A model generated the notes under the pieces. It had not been told where the DNA came from. It was given only the letters and a program-made list of their open reading frames with translations, and ran no database searches. From NCBI GenBank assembly GCA_021737045.1, contig JAIPES010000009.1:1-54002 (forward strand): 54,002 bases of DNA. The letters are read 5' to 3'. The stretch comes from Desulfobacteraceae bacterium (GTDB taxonomy: Bacteria > Desulfobacterota > Desulfobacteria > Desulfobacterales > Desulfosalsimonadaceae). Every line of letters starts with the position of its first letter. The first letter of the stretch is position 1. Shown in pieces: positions 1 to 9,324 of this stretch. A program made the translations under genes and the position numbers.

Positions 1-149
1 GCACCGTAAAAAGTCCAATATCTGCGTTACGCGCGATTTCTCAGAATTTCACGTACGGATAAGTACGCTGCATTCTTCGAAATCGCGCAAGCCTTGATCT
101 TGAACTTTTTACGGCGCCATCTGAAAATCGACTTTTTACAGGCGCGTCA
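1..149. mobile_element. Long palindromic repeat element, copy 1 (cut by window edge)
   Basis: Imperfect inverted repeat of about 118 bp followed by a roughly 30-bp tail that repeats the terminal motif once more (ACTTTTTACAGGCGCGT). The left arm runs from the GCACCGTAAAAAG end and the right arm returns to CTTTTTACGGCGCC. The arms pair through CGCGATTTC/GAAATCGCG and meet near GTACG..GTACG. The same unit is found at 9325-9472, 43433-43581 and 44402-44561. The left flank lies outside the window, so a target duplication cannot be tested here. No coding capacity. By comparison with the other copies this is a non-autonomous mobile element (inference). Confidence 0.8.
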
Positions 150-213
150 AAAATAAGAACAATTAAATTAATACGCACGGCCGCGCCCGTCAAGCCGATC
201 CGTTCAGACCGGG

Positions 214-408
214 GTGCCGGCCGAAAAAGAATATGAAGGTCAGGCCATGAACCAAACGGAAGATGTGTTTACCGGCACGGGACGTAAATGGTTTTTGCGG
301 CTTGAACGCGGTGGCCGGGTGTGTTATGGGAGCACTACACAGGACAAACAGGACATCTCGATTTTTGGTAAAGTGATTTTTCCTGATAATAAAAATAGTT
401 ATAGGTAG
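214..408 (+). CDS. Doubtful small ORF upstream of the phosphate transporter
   Basis: A 64-codon frame with a GTG start, or 53 codons from the ATG at 247, which has a weak GAAGG 6-10 bases upstream. It ends 9 bp before the transporter gene. No recognised domain, signal peptide or membrane segment. It could be leader DNA of the transporter transcript rather than a gene. The rest of the 150-417 interval shows no convincing promoter or PHO-box-like repeat. Confidence 0.2.
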   Translation: MPAEKEYEGQAMNQTEDVFTGTGRKWFLRLERGGRVCYGSTTQDKQDISIFGKVIFPDNKNSYR

Positions 409-417
409 AACAGGCCC

Positions 418-1641
418 ATGGAATATGTCATTCTGGTTTTAGGGTTCACCATCGGGTTTTACATGGCCTGGAACATCGGGGCAAATGATGTGGCCAATTC
501 CATGGCCTCGGCCGTGGGTGCAAAGGCGATTACACTGCGGCAGGCCATTTTCATTGCCGGCATTTTGAATATTGTGGGTGCGGCTTTTATTGGGTCTCAT
601 GTAACCGATACCATCCGCAAGGGCATTGTTTCACCGGATGTGCTAAATGACCCGCATGTTGCCCTGGTCGGAGCCTTATCCGCCCTTCTGGCCGCAGCTC
701 TCTGGGTGTCGTTTGCCACCTGGAAATCTTTGCCGGTTTCCACCACCCATTCCATCGTGGGGGCCATGGTGGGATTCGGCATTGTCACGGGCGGATTTTC
801 CGTGATCAACTGGACCGGTCTGGGGGCAGTGGTGGCCAGCTGGGTGATTTCGCCGGTGTTTAGCATGGTGATCGCCTTTGTGATGTTTAAGATTATTGTT
901 CGGATTATTTTGTCCAGGCCCGATCCCGTGGGCACGGCGTTCCGGCTTTCGCCCCTTTTCATCGGCATGGCTGTGTTTGTGGTCATCATGTCCTTTGTTT
1001 TTAAGACTCCGTTGGGTAAAACCCTTGCGCTGAGCACGCCCACCGTCTTTTCGGTCGCACTGGCTTGTTCCGTTCTGCTCGGTTTTCTGGGAAAACGCCT
1101 GTTGCTTTGGTTCAGAAACGTACGCACCGGCGAAGAGGGTGCAGAGGGCGTTTTCCGGCGCATTCAGATCGGGACCTCCTGCTACGTCGCCCTGGCCCAG
1201 GGCGCCAACGATGTGGCCAACGCCATCGGCCCGCTGGCCCTGATTTACTTTTTGGTGACAACCGGAGAGGCCGGGCAGACAGTTCCGGTTCCATACGTGC
1301 TTTTGCTGTTTGGCGGCGTGGGTATTGCCGCAGGCATCGCCATGGGCGGTGCCCGTGTGATCCGTACGGTTGGCGAGCGGATCACCACCCTGAGCAATAC
1401 CCGGGGGTTTTCCGTGGACTTTGCCGCTGCCACAACCGTTTTGCTGGCCTCCAAAATGGGACTACCGGTTTCAACCACGCATGCGGCCGTGGGCGGCGTC
1501 CTGGGTGTCGGCCTGGCCAGGGGGCTGGAAGCGGTGAACTTTAGTATTATATTCCGGATTATGCTATATTGGGTGTTAACCGTGCCAATGGCCGCCATTA
1601 CCAGTGTCGTGTTGTTTAAACTTCTATCCCTGATATTGTAA
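418..1641 (+). CDS. pit: PiT-family inorganic phosphate transporter
   Basis: Low-affinity inorganic phosphate permease of the PiT/PHO-4 family in the cytoplasmic membrane, driven by cation symport in characterised members. The 407-residue product has the family's two homologous halves. Each carries the signature: NIGANDVANSMASAVGAKA near residues 19-37, and a QGANDVANAIGPLAL copy near residue 260. Multiple hydrophobic helices run through both halves and a short hydrophilic loop (about residues 225-245, EEGAEG) separates them. The GANDVAN repeats are diagnostic. The next gene, 23 bp downstream, encodes the DUF47/PhoU-like protein that commonly accompanies PiT transporters, so the two are probably co-transcribed. 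Substrate could be sulfate in some relatives, but the DUF47 partner favours phosphate. Confidence 0.93.
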   Translation: MEYVILVLGFTIGFYMAWNIGANDVANSMASAVGAKAITLRQAIFIAGILNIVGAAFIGSHVTDTIRKGIVSPDVLNDPHVALVGALSALLAAALWVSFATWKSLPVSTTHSIVGAMVGFGIVTGGFSVINWTGLGAVVASWVISPVFSMVIAFVMFKIIVRIILSRPDPVGTAFRLSPLFIGMAVFVVIMSFVFKTPLGKTLALSTPTVFSVALACSVLLGFLGKRLLLWFRNVRTGEEGAEGVFRRIQIGTSCYVALAQGANDVANAIGPLALIYFLVTTGEAGQTVPVPYVLLLFGGVGIAAGIAMGGARVIRTVGERITTLSNTRGFSVDFAAATTVLLASKMGLPVSTTHAAVGGVLGVGLARGLEAVNFSIIFRIMLYWVLTVPMAAITSVVLFKLLSLIL

Positions 1642-1664
1642 TCACCTTCGAAGGAGGCGTTTTC

Positions 1665-2333
1665 ATGCGTATTCCGTTTTTTTCCTTATTTATTACATCC
1701 CCCTTTGACGCCCTGCAGGATCATGCTGAAAAGGTCAAAGAATGTGCCTGGGCTTTCCAGCAGGCCATGGAGTGTTATGCCTCCTCGAAATGCGAGGTGT
1801 TCGAGGATCACCGACAGGAAGTCATCCGCATCGAGCATGACGCCGATGCCATCAAGCGCAGAATTCGCGGGCACCTGCCAAAGGGTGTCATGCTTCCGGT
1901 GGAGAAATTTCAGTTGTTTCAGTATCTGCGGGAGCAGGACAACGTTCTCGACAGTGTCCAGGAGGCTTTAAACTGGTTGTCTCACCGGATGGACAACGGG
2001 ATTCCGGAAATCCTGGAACGCGATTTTTTTCTGCTGGTGGATGCCGCCATTGAACCCACCGAGGAGTTGAGCCGCATGGTGGGAGAGGCCCAGATCTACT
2101 TTAAAAATTTCTCCGAAAAACAGCGCAAAAAAGTCAAGGATATTATTTCCAATATTCGTCAGATGGAACATGATGCCGACCAGCGTGAATATGCCCTGAT
2201 CCGGAAGGTGTTTCAAACCGAAACTGACCCCATCACCGTGTTTCATTTGGTTAGGCTGGCCGAGATTATCGGCAATATCGCAGATCACTCTGAAAATTCA
2301 GGGGATATGATGCGGGCCATGGTGTCCAAATAA
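1665..2333 (+). CDS. DUF47 / PhoU-like Pit accessory protein
   Basis: Cytoplasmic helical protein of the DUF47 (TIGR00153, COG1392) family, structurally related to PhoU and usually encoded beside PiT transporters, where it is thought to modulate transport. The 222-residue length matches the family (about 210-230). Sequence features are the amphipathic three-helix-bundle pattern repeated twice, with the acidic E/D-xxx-H-D motifs IEHDADAIKRR (about residue 46) and MEHDADQREY (about 167) that in PhoU proteins bind metal. There is no membrane segment. A good ribosome site (GAAGGAGG) precedes the ATG. It is translated 23 bp after pit in the same direction. Regulation of Pit by this protein is family knowledge and not visible here. 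Confidence 0.9.
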   Translation: MRIPFFSLFITSPFDALQDHAEKVKECAWAFQQAMECYASSKCEVFEDHRQEVIRIEHDADAIKRRIRGHLPKGVMLPVEKFQLFQYLREQDNVLDSVQEALNWLSHRMDNGIPEILERDFFLLVDAAIEPTEELSRMVGEAQIYFKNFSEKQRKKVKDIISNIRQMEHDADQREYALIRKVFQTETDPITVFHLVRLAEIIGNIADHSENSGDMMRAMVSK

Positions 2334-2399
2334 TATCGTTGCCCATATTTTTCGAAAAGCCCTGAAGCACGGGCGGCAGACCCTGAAGCGGGATTGTTG

Positions 2400-2636
2400 C
2401 TAAAAAAAAGCCCATTTGATGTATAAGATCAGAGCCAGCCAGGAAATAATGCAGGTGATGTAAGAATACCAGTTGATCGGGCGTTTGGCCTTGCCGTGGC
2501 GGTCCACCTTCCCCACCCGGGCCTTGCAGGAAAAACAATGGGTGGCGTCAATGGGCAGGCTTGCAAAACATTCCGGGCAACGTTTGATCAAATAGGTATC
2601 CGGATTGCCCTTTGTCTTTTTTTCCCGTATGCCCAT
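2400..2636 (-). CDS. Small zinc-ribbon protein with C-terminal membrane helix
   Basis: 78-residue protein with two Cys pairs, CPEC (residues 20-23) and CFSC (34-37), forming a probable zinc ribbon. A basic stretch (RHGKAKRP) and one hydrophobic helix of about 20 residues (YITCIISWLALILYIKWAFF) follow at the C-terminus. This layout suggests a tail-anchored membrane protein with its metal-binding head in the cytoplasm. Function is unknown and I do not recognise a named family beyond zinc ribbon. A strong purine-rich ribosome site (GGGGGG) sits before the ATG. It lies 87 bp after the ppiD-like gene on the same strand and could be co-transcribed with it. Confidence 0.65.
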   Translation of the reverse strand: MGIREKKTKGNPDTYLIKRCPECFASLPIDATHCFSCKARVGKVDRHGKAKRPINWYSYITCIISWLALILYIKWAFF

Positions 2637-2723
2637 GATCCCCCCCTTTTGGTTGATCGGGCGCAGAAGCGGCTTTTAAAACCTCTGACCTGATCTGCGG
2701 TTTTAATGCCGTTTTTGTTTAAA

Positions 2724-4616
2724 TTAGTCGGAGAACCGGTCAGATACTTCGATGTCACTGTTTTGCCGCAGTGCCGCAATCCATTTGTTCAGTGTCTGCC
2801 GACGTTTCTGTTCTTTGAGCTGTGCTGCAGCGGTTTTTTGCTGTGATTCAAAATCTTTTTCATCCGGAACCTTTTGTTCGCGCAGGTGAAGAATGAAAAA
2901 ACGCCCGCCTTCCTTGATGACAGATTCGGAAACCGGGTTTTCCGGGGTGAGGGAAAATGCGGCCGCTGATACCGTTTGGCTGCTGCCGATATCGGGCACC
3001 GGTTGGCTGCGTTTGAAAAAATCCGTTGTGTGGATTTCAACGCCTGCTTCCCGGGCGGCATCATCAAAGCTGTCTGCGGAGCGGGCCTGCGCCAGAAATT
3101 TTTCTGCTGCCGATTCTGCGGCCTCACGCTGCTTTTGCCGCACCAGGTCGTTTTCCACCCTGTCTTTGATATCATCGAGGTCCGGAATTTCCGGTTCTTT
3201 TCGTTCAATGGGCTGGATCAGAAAATAGGCATCACCGATTTCCTTGACCTCGCTGATTTCCATCAGCGGAATGCCAAAGGCGGTTTCAGCGAATTTTCCC
3301 GGGGCGTCAATGCCTGCCGGCCCCTTTTCCCGGGTGAAAAAATCCGTGGTCTCAATATCCAGATTCAGGTCCCGGGCATTGTCAGTCAGGTCATCGCCTT
3401 CAAATGATATTTCATAAAGCGACCAGGCCTTGTCGTAAGCAATGGTCCTTGCCTGCTGCCCGGCGAGCTTGGCCCTGATTTTATCACGGACTTTTTCCAG
3501 AGGCTCGACTTCTGCTTCCTGCCGCTGTTCCACCTTGATCACGTGCCAGCCGAACCGGGTGCGCACCGGTTCGCTGATATCTCCCGGATCAAGGGAAAAG
3601 GCGGCTTCGGCAAAGGCTTCGACCATGTCTTCGCGTTTAAATGATCCCAAATATCCGCCGTCTTTTGCCGTGGGGCCGTCGGAATGTTTTTGCGCCAATG
3701 CGGCAAAATCTTTCCCGCTGCGGGCTTGTTCCATGATTTCAGCGGCCCGGTCCCGGATTTCGGTATCCTGGTCTTTCTCTGCGTCCTCCGGGACCTGCAG
3801 CAGGATGTGGCGGGCCGTAACCGTTTCAGGGGTGCCGAATTCGTCCTGATGGGTCTGGTAGTAATTTTTGATTTCCGATTCCGGGATTTCTATTTCATCA
3901 ATGAAGTCGGCCGGGTCAAAGCGCAAAAAGCGTGCCTGGACCGAGGGCCGGGTTTTGTATTTTTCATTGTTGGCCTCAAAGTATTCCCGAATTTCTTCTT
4001 CAGAGACTTCAATATCTGAAAAGTTGCTGCCGGAGAACTCCGCATAGTCAATTTTGATTGCCATGTTCCGCCAGTTGTGCCATGCACGCGTTTCCGCCTC
4101 TGTGACCGGGACGGCACCGGATACCAGGTCCCGCATCATGCCGGTCAGGAGGGTTTGCTTGTGCAGGTTTTCAAAGTCTTCCGGCGACAGGCGGTTTTGT
4201 TCCAGCAGCTGGCGGTAGCGCCGGGCATCGAACCGGCCGTTATTCTGGAAGGCGGAAATATCTGCAATGGCGCTGGCAAGGGCCTTATCCGGGATCCGGA
4301 GATTGTTTTTTTCGGCAACCTGAAGAAGCAGATGTTTTTCGATCAGTTGGTTTATGGCCTGGCCCTGGATGTCGAGCATGTCCAGCAGGTCCTGATTGAG
4401 CTGATCGCCGAAGCGCTGTTCCAGGTTTTGCATGATATTATTATAGGTGCGCTGGTATTCATCAATGGTGATGGGCTCGCCGTTGACTTCCGCAACTGAA
4501 GTTTCCCGCTGGGAGTAAAAGGAGCCGGCTCCCGTGAAAACAAAAGCCAGCACGATGAGCCCCAGAAGGATCTTGATCATCCACGAACCAGCGCTTTTGC
4601 GCATTGAACTTAGCAT
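2724..4616 (-). CDS. ppiD: PpiD/SurA-type periplasmic peptidyl-prolyl isomerase
   Basis: Membrane-anchored periplasmic folding factor. The 630 residues match PpiD (E. coli about 623). A single N-terminal membrane helix (about residues 14-32, MIKILLGLIVLAFVFTGAG) leads into a SurA-N-like domain beginning VAEVNGEPITIDEYQR. The parvulin PPIC domain (about 265-365) has the ARHILLQ, GGYLGSF and FGWHVIKVE landmarks. A second, weaker PPIase-like/C-terminal region covers about 480-600. Family role: binds outer-membrane and periplasmic clients leaving the Sec translocon. The start chosen is the first ATG (an in-frame ATG lies 4 codons later) behind AGAGGT. No obvious operon partner except perhaps the zinc-ribbon gene downstream. 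Confidence 0.9.
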   Translation of the reverse strand: MLSSMRKSAGSWMIKILLGLIVLAFVFTGAGSFYSQRETSVAEVNGEPITIDEYQRTYNNIMQNLEQRFGDQLNQDLLDMLDIQGQAINQLIEKHLLLQVAEKNNLRIPDKALASAIADISAFQNNGRFDARRYRQLLEQNRLSPEDFENLHKQTLLTGMMRDLVSGAVPVTEAETRAWHNWRNMAIKIDYAEFSGSNFSDIEVSEEEIREYFEANNEKYKTRPSVQARFLRFDPADFIDEIEIPESEIKNYYQTHQDEFGTPETVTARHILLQVPEDAEKDQDTEIRDRAAEIMEQARSGKDFAALAQKHSDGPTAKDGGYLGSFKREDMVEAFAEAAFSLDPGDISEPVRTRFGWHVIKVEQRQEAEVEPLEKVRDKIRAKLAGQQARTIAYDKAWSLYEISFEGDDLTDNARDLNLDIETTDFFTREKGPAGIDAPGKFAETAFGIPLMEISEVKEIGDAYFLIQPIERKEPEIPDLDDIKDRVENDLVRQKQREAAESAAEKFLAQARSADSFDDAAREAGVEIHTTDFFKRSQPVPDIGSSQTVSAAAFSLTPENPVSESVIKEGGRFFILHLREQKVPDEKDFESQQKTAAAQLKEQKRRQTLNKWIAALRQNSDIEVSDRFSD

Positions 4617-4760
4617 CTGTACCTCTTGAGTATTCGGATATGAATTGCAAGATTGGCATCATACGGAGAAAACCGGATTTTGTCAAGCATATGCAGGGTA
4701 TTGCCCGGCACTGCAGTGAGTTTCAAATTGCCTGAAAAAAGTTTGTGCCCAAAAAAGCTT

Positions 4761-4890
4761 GATGCAGTCGTAAAAAGTCCTAAAACTGGTATAACCGCCA
4801 ACCAATAAAAAAATAACTTTTTGATTTTACTTAACACTTAATCACTTAAAACTTAACACTTCCTGTAAAAACGACTTTTTACAGGCTTAT
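4761..4890. mobile_element. AT-rich repeat element (B type), copy 1
   Basis: 130-bp element opening with GATGCAGTCGTAAAAAG and closing with CTTTTTACAGGCTTAT. Inside is an AT-rich block (AACCAATAAAAAAATAAC, then ACTTAACACTTAATCACTT) that recurs at 9260-9324 and 49048-49179. The right end forms a hairpin CCTGTAAAAA/TTTTTACAGG. AAGCTT flanks both ends (4755-4760 and 4892-4897), a possible degraded target duplication. It occupies most of the 400-bp gap between the ppiD-like gene and the divergently read DUF294 gene. The rest of that gap shows no gene. Confidence 0.7.
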
Positions 4891-5016
4891 CAAGCTTCAT
4901 GTCCAAAATCACAAAATTTATGTTATAATAATGGATACGATTTTTTGCGCGGTTTTTGCCATTCAGGGGCCGGTCGCCGGCCGGTTTTTCACAGGTAAAA
5001 AAACAGGTAGGATGCC

Positions 5017-6951
5017 ATGGAAAATTTTCCCCGCCAGGTTCAGCCGGTTGGTTTAGCGCAGCTCGGGGGCCGGCAGGCGTTTCTGCGTACCGCAACGCCC
5101 TTTGACCTTCTGCCCGCAGCCGAGATCGAAACCGTTTCCGCCAATTTAACCGAGCTGAACCACCCAAAAAATCACGCCCTGTTTGTTCAGGAAGAAACCA
5201 TCCTTCCCCATGTGGTCATTGTGCAATCCGGCCGGCTCGAGCGCGTGATCGAGGAAAACGGCAAGCCGTCAGTCAAGGAGATTCTGGGGCCGCGGCGCAT
5301 ATACGGCGGCATTTCCCTGTTATTTAACAACGGGATTTCCACGTCCACGGTGCGGTGTGCAGAAGACGTCACTGTCTATGCACTGGACAGGGAAAATTTC
5401 CTGCGCCTGTGTGTCAAGCACCCGGAGTTTGCCCGCTATTTTTCCCGTTCCATGGATGAAGGGAGAAAACGGCCGCCTCCGGCCCGCGCCGCTGAAGCCG
5501 CACAGGTCCCGGAGCATGTTGCCGATGCGTTTATGTGGAAGCCGGTGGGCGATATCGCCCGGGGCTTTCCCTCCTGTCCGGCGGGCACCTCCATTCGCGA
5601 GGCGGCCGAACTGATCAGTGCCAGCGGCAGAAGCGCCATTGTTGTCCTTGACAACCAAAGTCGGCCTGCGGGCCTGATCACAGACGATGACCTGCGCAAA
5701 AAAGTCATCGTGGCCGGCCGGTCTGCGCAGGATCCTGTGGAGACCATCATGTCAGGGCCTCTGATACAGATCAGCAGCCAGGTGCCGGTGTTTGAGGCCG
5801 TGCTGACAATGATGCGCCGCCGGATCAAGCATCTGCCGGTTTTTGCCGGCGAGCGCATCCAGGGGGTGATCACCGAGCGCGACCTTTTGCTGGAAGGCAC
5901 CCAGTCCCCGGTATTTCTGGTCCATGAGATTCAAAACGCCCGGAAAACCGAGCAGCTAAAGCAGGCCTACGCCAAGCTCCCGGAAGTGGTCACCCGCCTG
6001 CTGTCAAGCGGCCTGAGAGCCGGCCATGTCAACGGTATTATCACCGCCATCACCGATGCCGTGTTGTCCCGTGCCATGGAGATGACCCTGGCTGACATGG
6101 GAACTGCGCCGGCGGAGTTCGCGTTTCTGCTTTTTGGCAGCGAGGGCAGAAAGGAACAGACGCTTAGGACCGATCAGGACAATGCCATTGTTTATGCAGA
6201 CGTGGCCGAAAAAGACAGGGAAGCGGTAAACCGCTATTTTCTGGAACTTGGCACCCGTATCTGCGATCAGCTCCATGAAATCGGCCAACAGCACTGTGAA
6301 TTCAATATCATGGCCAAAAACCCCGACTGGTGCCAACCCTTGTCCGTGTGGGAAAAATATTACCGGAAATGGGTGATCAGCGATGATCCGGACCGGATTT
6401 TAAATGCCGGGATTTTTTTTGATTTCCGCCTTGGACACGGCAGCCGGGATCTTGTGGATCAACTGCATTCAGCCCTGTTTGCCGAGCTGGCTGAATGGCC
6501 GGGCCTGCTGCGGCACATGGCCAGAAACACCCTTCATTACCGGCCGCCCCTTGGGTTTTTCGGCAACTTTGTCCTTCAGGAAAAGGGCCGGGGAAAAGGC
6601 GCACTGGATATTAAAAGCGCCATGCGCCTGGTGGTGGATTTCGGCCGGATTTATGCCATGCAGACCCAAATGACTGAAACCAATACGGTCAAGCGCCTCC
6701 GGGCCCTTTATGATCAGCAGCGCCTTGACAAGGAAGCCTTTGACGATCTGGTCCATGCCTATGAATTTCTCATGCACCAGCGTCTCAGGCACCAGAGCCG
6801 GGTCTTGGAAAGCGGACAGGGCGAAGTCAACAATTATCTGAGACCGGGTGATTTGACCACCATTGACCAGCAGGCATTAAAGGAGGCGTTTAAGCAGATC
6901 CGTGTGGCCCAGGCCAAACTGCGCGTGGATTTTTTTCTGTACCTGCCATAA
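5017..6951 (+). CDS. cNMP-binding / CBS / DUF294 nucleotidyltransferase-like protein
   Basis: Cytoplasmic signal-processing protein of the COG2905 type, 644 residues. Domain order: cyclic-nucleotide-binding-like domain (about 25-150); two CBS motifs (about 175-310), the usual adenosine-nucleotide sensing pair, including ITDDDLRKKV and VITERDLLLEG; DUF294 nucleotidyltransferase-like domain (about 340-480) with the pol-beta style signature FGSEGRKEQTLRTDQDNAIVY; and DUF294_C helical domain (about 500-640). The NT motif keeps the Gly-Ser and Asp residues expected of an active GlnD-like fold, but the substrate is unknown for the family. Relatives often sit near acetate/actP-type symporters or DNA polymerase epsilon-like genes. 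Here a symporter operon lies 4 kb away. It converges with the HD-GYP gene, with only 17 bp between stops. Confidence 0.88.
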   Translation: MENFPRQVQPVGLAQLGGRQAFLRTATPFDLLPAAEIETVSANLTELNHPKNHALFVQEETILPHVVIVQSGRLERVIEENGKPSVKEILGPRRIYGGISLLFNNGISTSTVRCAEDVTVYALDRENFLRLCVKHPEFARYFSRSMDEGRKRPPPARAAEAAQVPEHVADAFMWKPVGDIARGFPSCPAGTSIREAAELISASGRSAIVVLDNQSRPAGLITDDDLRKKVIVAGRSAQDPVETIMSGPLIQISSQVPVFEAVLTMMRRRIKHLPVFAGERIQGVITERDLLLEGTQSPVFLVHEIQNARKTEQLKQAYAKLPEVVTRLLSSGLRAGHVNGIITAITDAVLSRAMEMTLADMGTAPAEFAFLLFGSEGRKEQTLRTDQDNAIVYADVAEKDREAVNRYFLELGTRICDQLHEIGQQHCEFNIMAKNPDWCQPLSVWEKYYRKWVISDDPDRILNAGIFFDFRLGHGSRDLVDQLHSALFAELAEWPGLLRHMARNTLHYRPPLGFFGNFVLQEKGRGKGALDIKSAMRLVVDFGRIYAMQTQMTETNTVKRLRALYDQQRLDKEAFDDLVHAYEFLMHQRLRHQSRVLESGQGEVNNYLRPGDLTTIDQQALKEAFKQIRVAQAKLRVDFFLYLP

Positions 6952-6968
6952 GGGGCAAAAGCAGCCGG

Positions 6969-8648
6969 TTAAAAACCCGGCACGCATTTTTTCAGCATTC
7001 TGGCAAGCGGCGAGCCCTGTTTTTCCGACTTGGTACAGGTCCGGACATGCTGGCTCAGATAGTCCTCGGTGAGGGTAAAAGGCGCTACCGCCTCCGGATT
7101 TTTTTCAATGGCCCGCACGAAATCTCTGACCACTTCCGGATCAAACGTGGTGCCGGCCTGTTCCAGCAGCAGGGACATGGCTTTTTTTACACCCACGGTT
7201 TGTGTGCCGGGACGCTGGGAGGTCATGGCGTCAAAGCTGTCGGTTACCGCAATAATCCTTGCCCCCAGAGGGATGGCTTCTCCGATCAAACCTTCGGGAT
7301 AGCCGGTGCCGTTGTAGCGTTCATGGTGACTGCGGATCAGGTCGGCCACGTTGGCCAGCGAGGATAAGGGGGCGATGATGCGGGCGCCGATGACCGGGTG
7401 CTTTTTTATGGTTTCCATGTCTCCGGGCATCAGGTTGCCCAGGTTGGCCAGGATTGTGTCATCCATGGCGATTTTGCCGATGTCATGGAGCAGCCCGGCA
7501 TGATAGATGGTATCGGCCTCTTTTTCTCCCAGGCCCATTTCCATGGCGGTCATATGGGCATAGTTGGCCACGTTTAACGAATGACCGTGGGTGCACATGT
7601 CCTTGGCCTCCAGGGCCAGAACCAGTCCCTCGATGGTTTCCCGAAACGCCTTAAGCATTTTTTCATCATAGCGAAAGGCCTTGTGAAGGGCAATGGCGCC
7701 CTGTCTGCCCGAGGCGCGGACAAACTCGATTTCACTTTTCAAAAGCGGTCTGGGACGGCTGAAATAAACCGCCAGAATGCCTCTGTAGGGCTCTGCAATG
7801 GGAAATGGAATGCCCAGGATGGATGTGACCATCTGTTTGCCCAGGGTGGTTGTGCTCGGAATTCTGGGATCGCCTCTCACATCCTCGAAATAGATATCTT
7901 TTTCATCGTGAAATTCAAATACTTCTTCCAGCATTTCATAGCTGACCCGGGACAGGCTCTCCATCTGGAATCCGGATGTAGCCTTCATGTGAATGGCACA
8001 GGAGTTGGTGTCCACGATCCAGTAAATACATCCCCGGGCCTCCATGATTTCCTGGATGTTTTCCACGATGGTTTTCAGGATGTCGGCGGTCTGCTCCCCC
8101 TGATGAATGGCGGCGCTGATTTTGCGGAAGGTTTCCAGGTACCGGGTTTGCTGGATGGCATTTTTGACAGTGGCCGCGCTTTGGCTGCAAACGGCCCTTT
8201 GCAGCCGCGGATTGGTTTCTTCCCCGCTTAAGGCCCGGTCAAAGCAGAGCCACAGGACCATGGTCATGTCCTCGGCCACGGAAAAGGGCAGGCCCAGGAC
8301 AGAACAGATATTTTCTCCGGCGGCTGTCAGCAGGCCGGAAACCCGAATGTCTGCGGCGGCGTTTTCGATAAAGACGGGCTGGTGCCGGCGCAGTTGGGGG
8401 ATATCTGCAGTTTCGGGCATTTCGATGATTTTTTCGGCGCTTTTTTCAAGGCCTGCGGCAGCAAGGACCCGGGTTTCGGTTTTCAGCGGATCCAGGCGGC
8501 ATATCAGGCAGGCTTTTGCATCGAAAATATCGGCTACCGCGCTGACCAGATTTTGCAGGCTTTCCTGGAAATCGATGCTGTGGCCCAGGGGCGGGTCGGC
8601 ATTTGCGGTGTGTTGCAGCAGCCGGTTGTATTCAAAGGTTTCAGACAT
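6969..8648 (-). CDS. GAF-domain HD-GYP cyclic-di-GMP phosphodiesterase
   Basis: Probable c-di-GMP (or cGAMP) phosphodiesterase, 559 residues. Two N-terminal GAF-like sensor domains (about 20-165 and 170-320) precede an HD-GYP domain (about 330-500). The catalytic landmarks are intact: HSLNVANYA, the HD pair in HAGLLHDIGKIAMDD, HHERYNGTGYPEG with the GYP loop, and IIAVTDSFDAMTSQR. No membrane segment is present, so it senses a cytosolic cue. It starts 3 bp after the Yip1-like membrane gene, so the two are very probably one transcript and the membrane protein may be a partner. The C-terminal tail beyond 500 is unassigned. Confidence 0.9.
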   Translation of the reverse strand: MSETFEYNRLLQHTANADPPLGHSIDFQESLQNLVSAVADIFDAKACLICRLDPLKTETRVLAAAGLEKSAEKIIEMPETADIPQLRRHQPVFIENAAADIRVSGLLTAAGENICSVLGLPFSVAEDMTMVLWLCFDRALSGEETNPRLQRAVCSQSAATVKNAIQQTRYLETFRKISAAIHQGEQTADILKTIVENIQEIMEARGCIYWIVDTNSCAIHMKATSGFQMESLSRVSYEMLEEVFEFHDEKDIYFEDVRGDPRIPSTTTLGKQMVTSILGIPFPIAEPYRGILAVYFSRPRPLLKSEIEFVRASGRQGAIALHKAFRYDEKMLKAFRETIEGLVLALEAKDMCTHGHSLNVANYAHMTAMEMGLGEKEADTIYHAGLLHDIGKIAMDDTILANLGNLMPGDMETIKKHPVIGARIIAPLSSLANVADLIRSHHERYNGTGYPEGLIGEAIPLGARIIAVTDSFDAMTSQRPGTQTVGVKKAMSLLLEQAGTTFDPEVVRDFVRAIEKNPEAVAPFTLTEDYLSQHVRTCTKSEKQGSPLARMLKKCVPGF

Positions 8649-8651
8649 TTT

Positions 8652-9209
8652 TTATAACCATAAGTAAAGAAAACAGGCCACAAATATGACGGTAACAGCC
8701 ATGGCCGTGGACATCCGGGCCATGGAAAGCCCGGAGGCGTTCTTGGTGCCAAGCAGGATAACGGCCAGGGCGTAGATGGATGCCAAAAACAACAATAAAA
8801 GCGCAGCTGTGCCGTTGATCCCGGACTGCACGGCGGCCAGCACCGGCGCCAGGGGCCACAGACCAATAAACGAGATGCCCAGGTTGAAATAAACCGGAAA
8901 AAACGATGTGTTTCCCCCGATGCCCCGGGAAAATACCCACAAAAACATGGCTGCCCCCGCGTGCATGAAAAAGGCCACAGCCACGCCCACCAGAATGATG
9001 GTCACCCTGGAGGCCGGTGGCAGGGGTTCAGCCGCCGGGCTGCCGGCCATCATGGAACTGCTGAAATACAGGGAAAAAAGAGCGTGGAGAATTCCGAAAA
9101 CCGATATGTTGATCACGCAGTACCACACTGTTCGGTTTTTCGCCATAATGGCCGGATATACGCTTTCATCAAGCCTGAGCACGGCCTGCATGGCCGATGG
9201 GTAGTTCAT
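8652..9209 (-). CDS. Yip1-like multi-pass membrane protein
   Basis: 185-residue integral membrane protein with about five hydrophobic helices (near residues 28-50, 68-92, 100-120, 125-150 and 165-185). A short hydrophilic N-terminus contains the YPSAMQAVL..DESVYPAIMAKNRT pattern typical of bacterial Yip1-domain proteins. Function in bacteria is not established. It is the first gene of a two-gene unit with the HD-GYP phosphodiesterase, 3 bp apart, which suggests a membrane-linked signalling role (inference). Family assignment rests on topology and overall pattern and is moderate. Confidence 0.6.
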   Translation of the reverse strand: MNYPSAMQAVLRLDESVYPAIMAKNRTVWYCVINISVFGILHALFSLYFSSSMMAGSPAAEPLPPASRVTIILVGVAVAFFMHAGAAMFLWVFSRGIGGNTSFFPVYFNLGISFIGLWPLAPVLAAVQSGINGTAALLLLFLASIYALAVILLGTKNASGLSMARMSTAMAVTVIFVACFLYLWL

Positions 9210-9259
9210 CCTGACTCCTGGTAAGTATTTTTTGGGATTCGGGGTTTTTCATCTGTAAT

Positions 9260-9324
9260 CACCAACCAATAAAAAAATAACTTTTTGATTTTACTTAACA
9301 CTTAAACACTTAAAACTTAACACT
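9260..9324. repeat. AT-rich repeat block (B type), copy 2
   Basis: Shares ACCAATAAAAAAATAAC and TTTTACTTAACACTTA with 4800-4860 and, less exactly, with 49083-49148. Here it abuts a long palindromic element directly at 9325, giving a composite. It lies upstream of the Yip1-like gene in the 355-bp gap 9210-9564, which otherwise holds the adjoining long element and the terminator at 9489-9536. Confidence 0.7.
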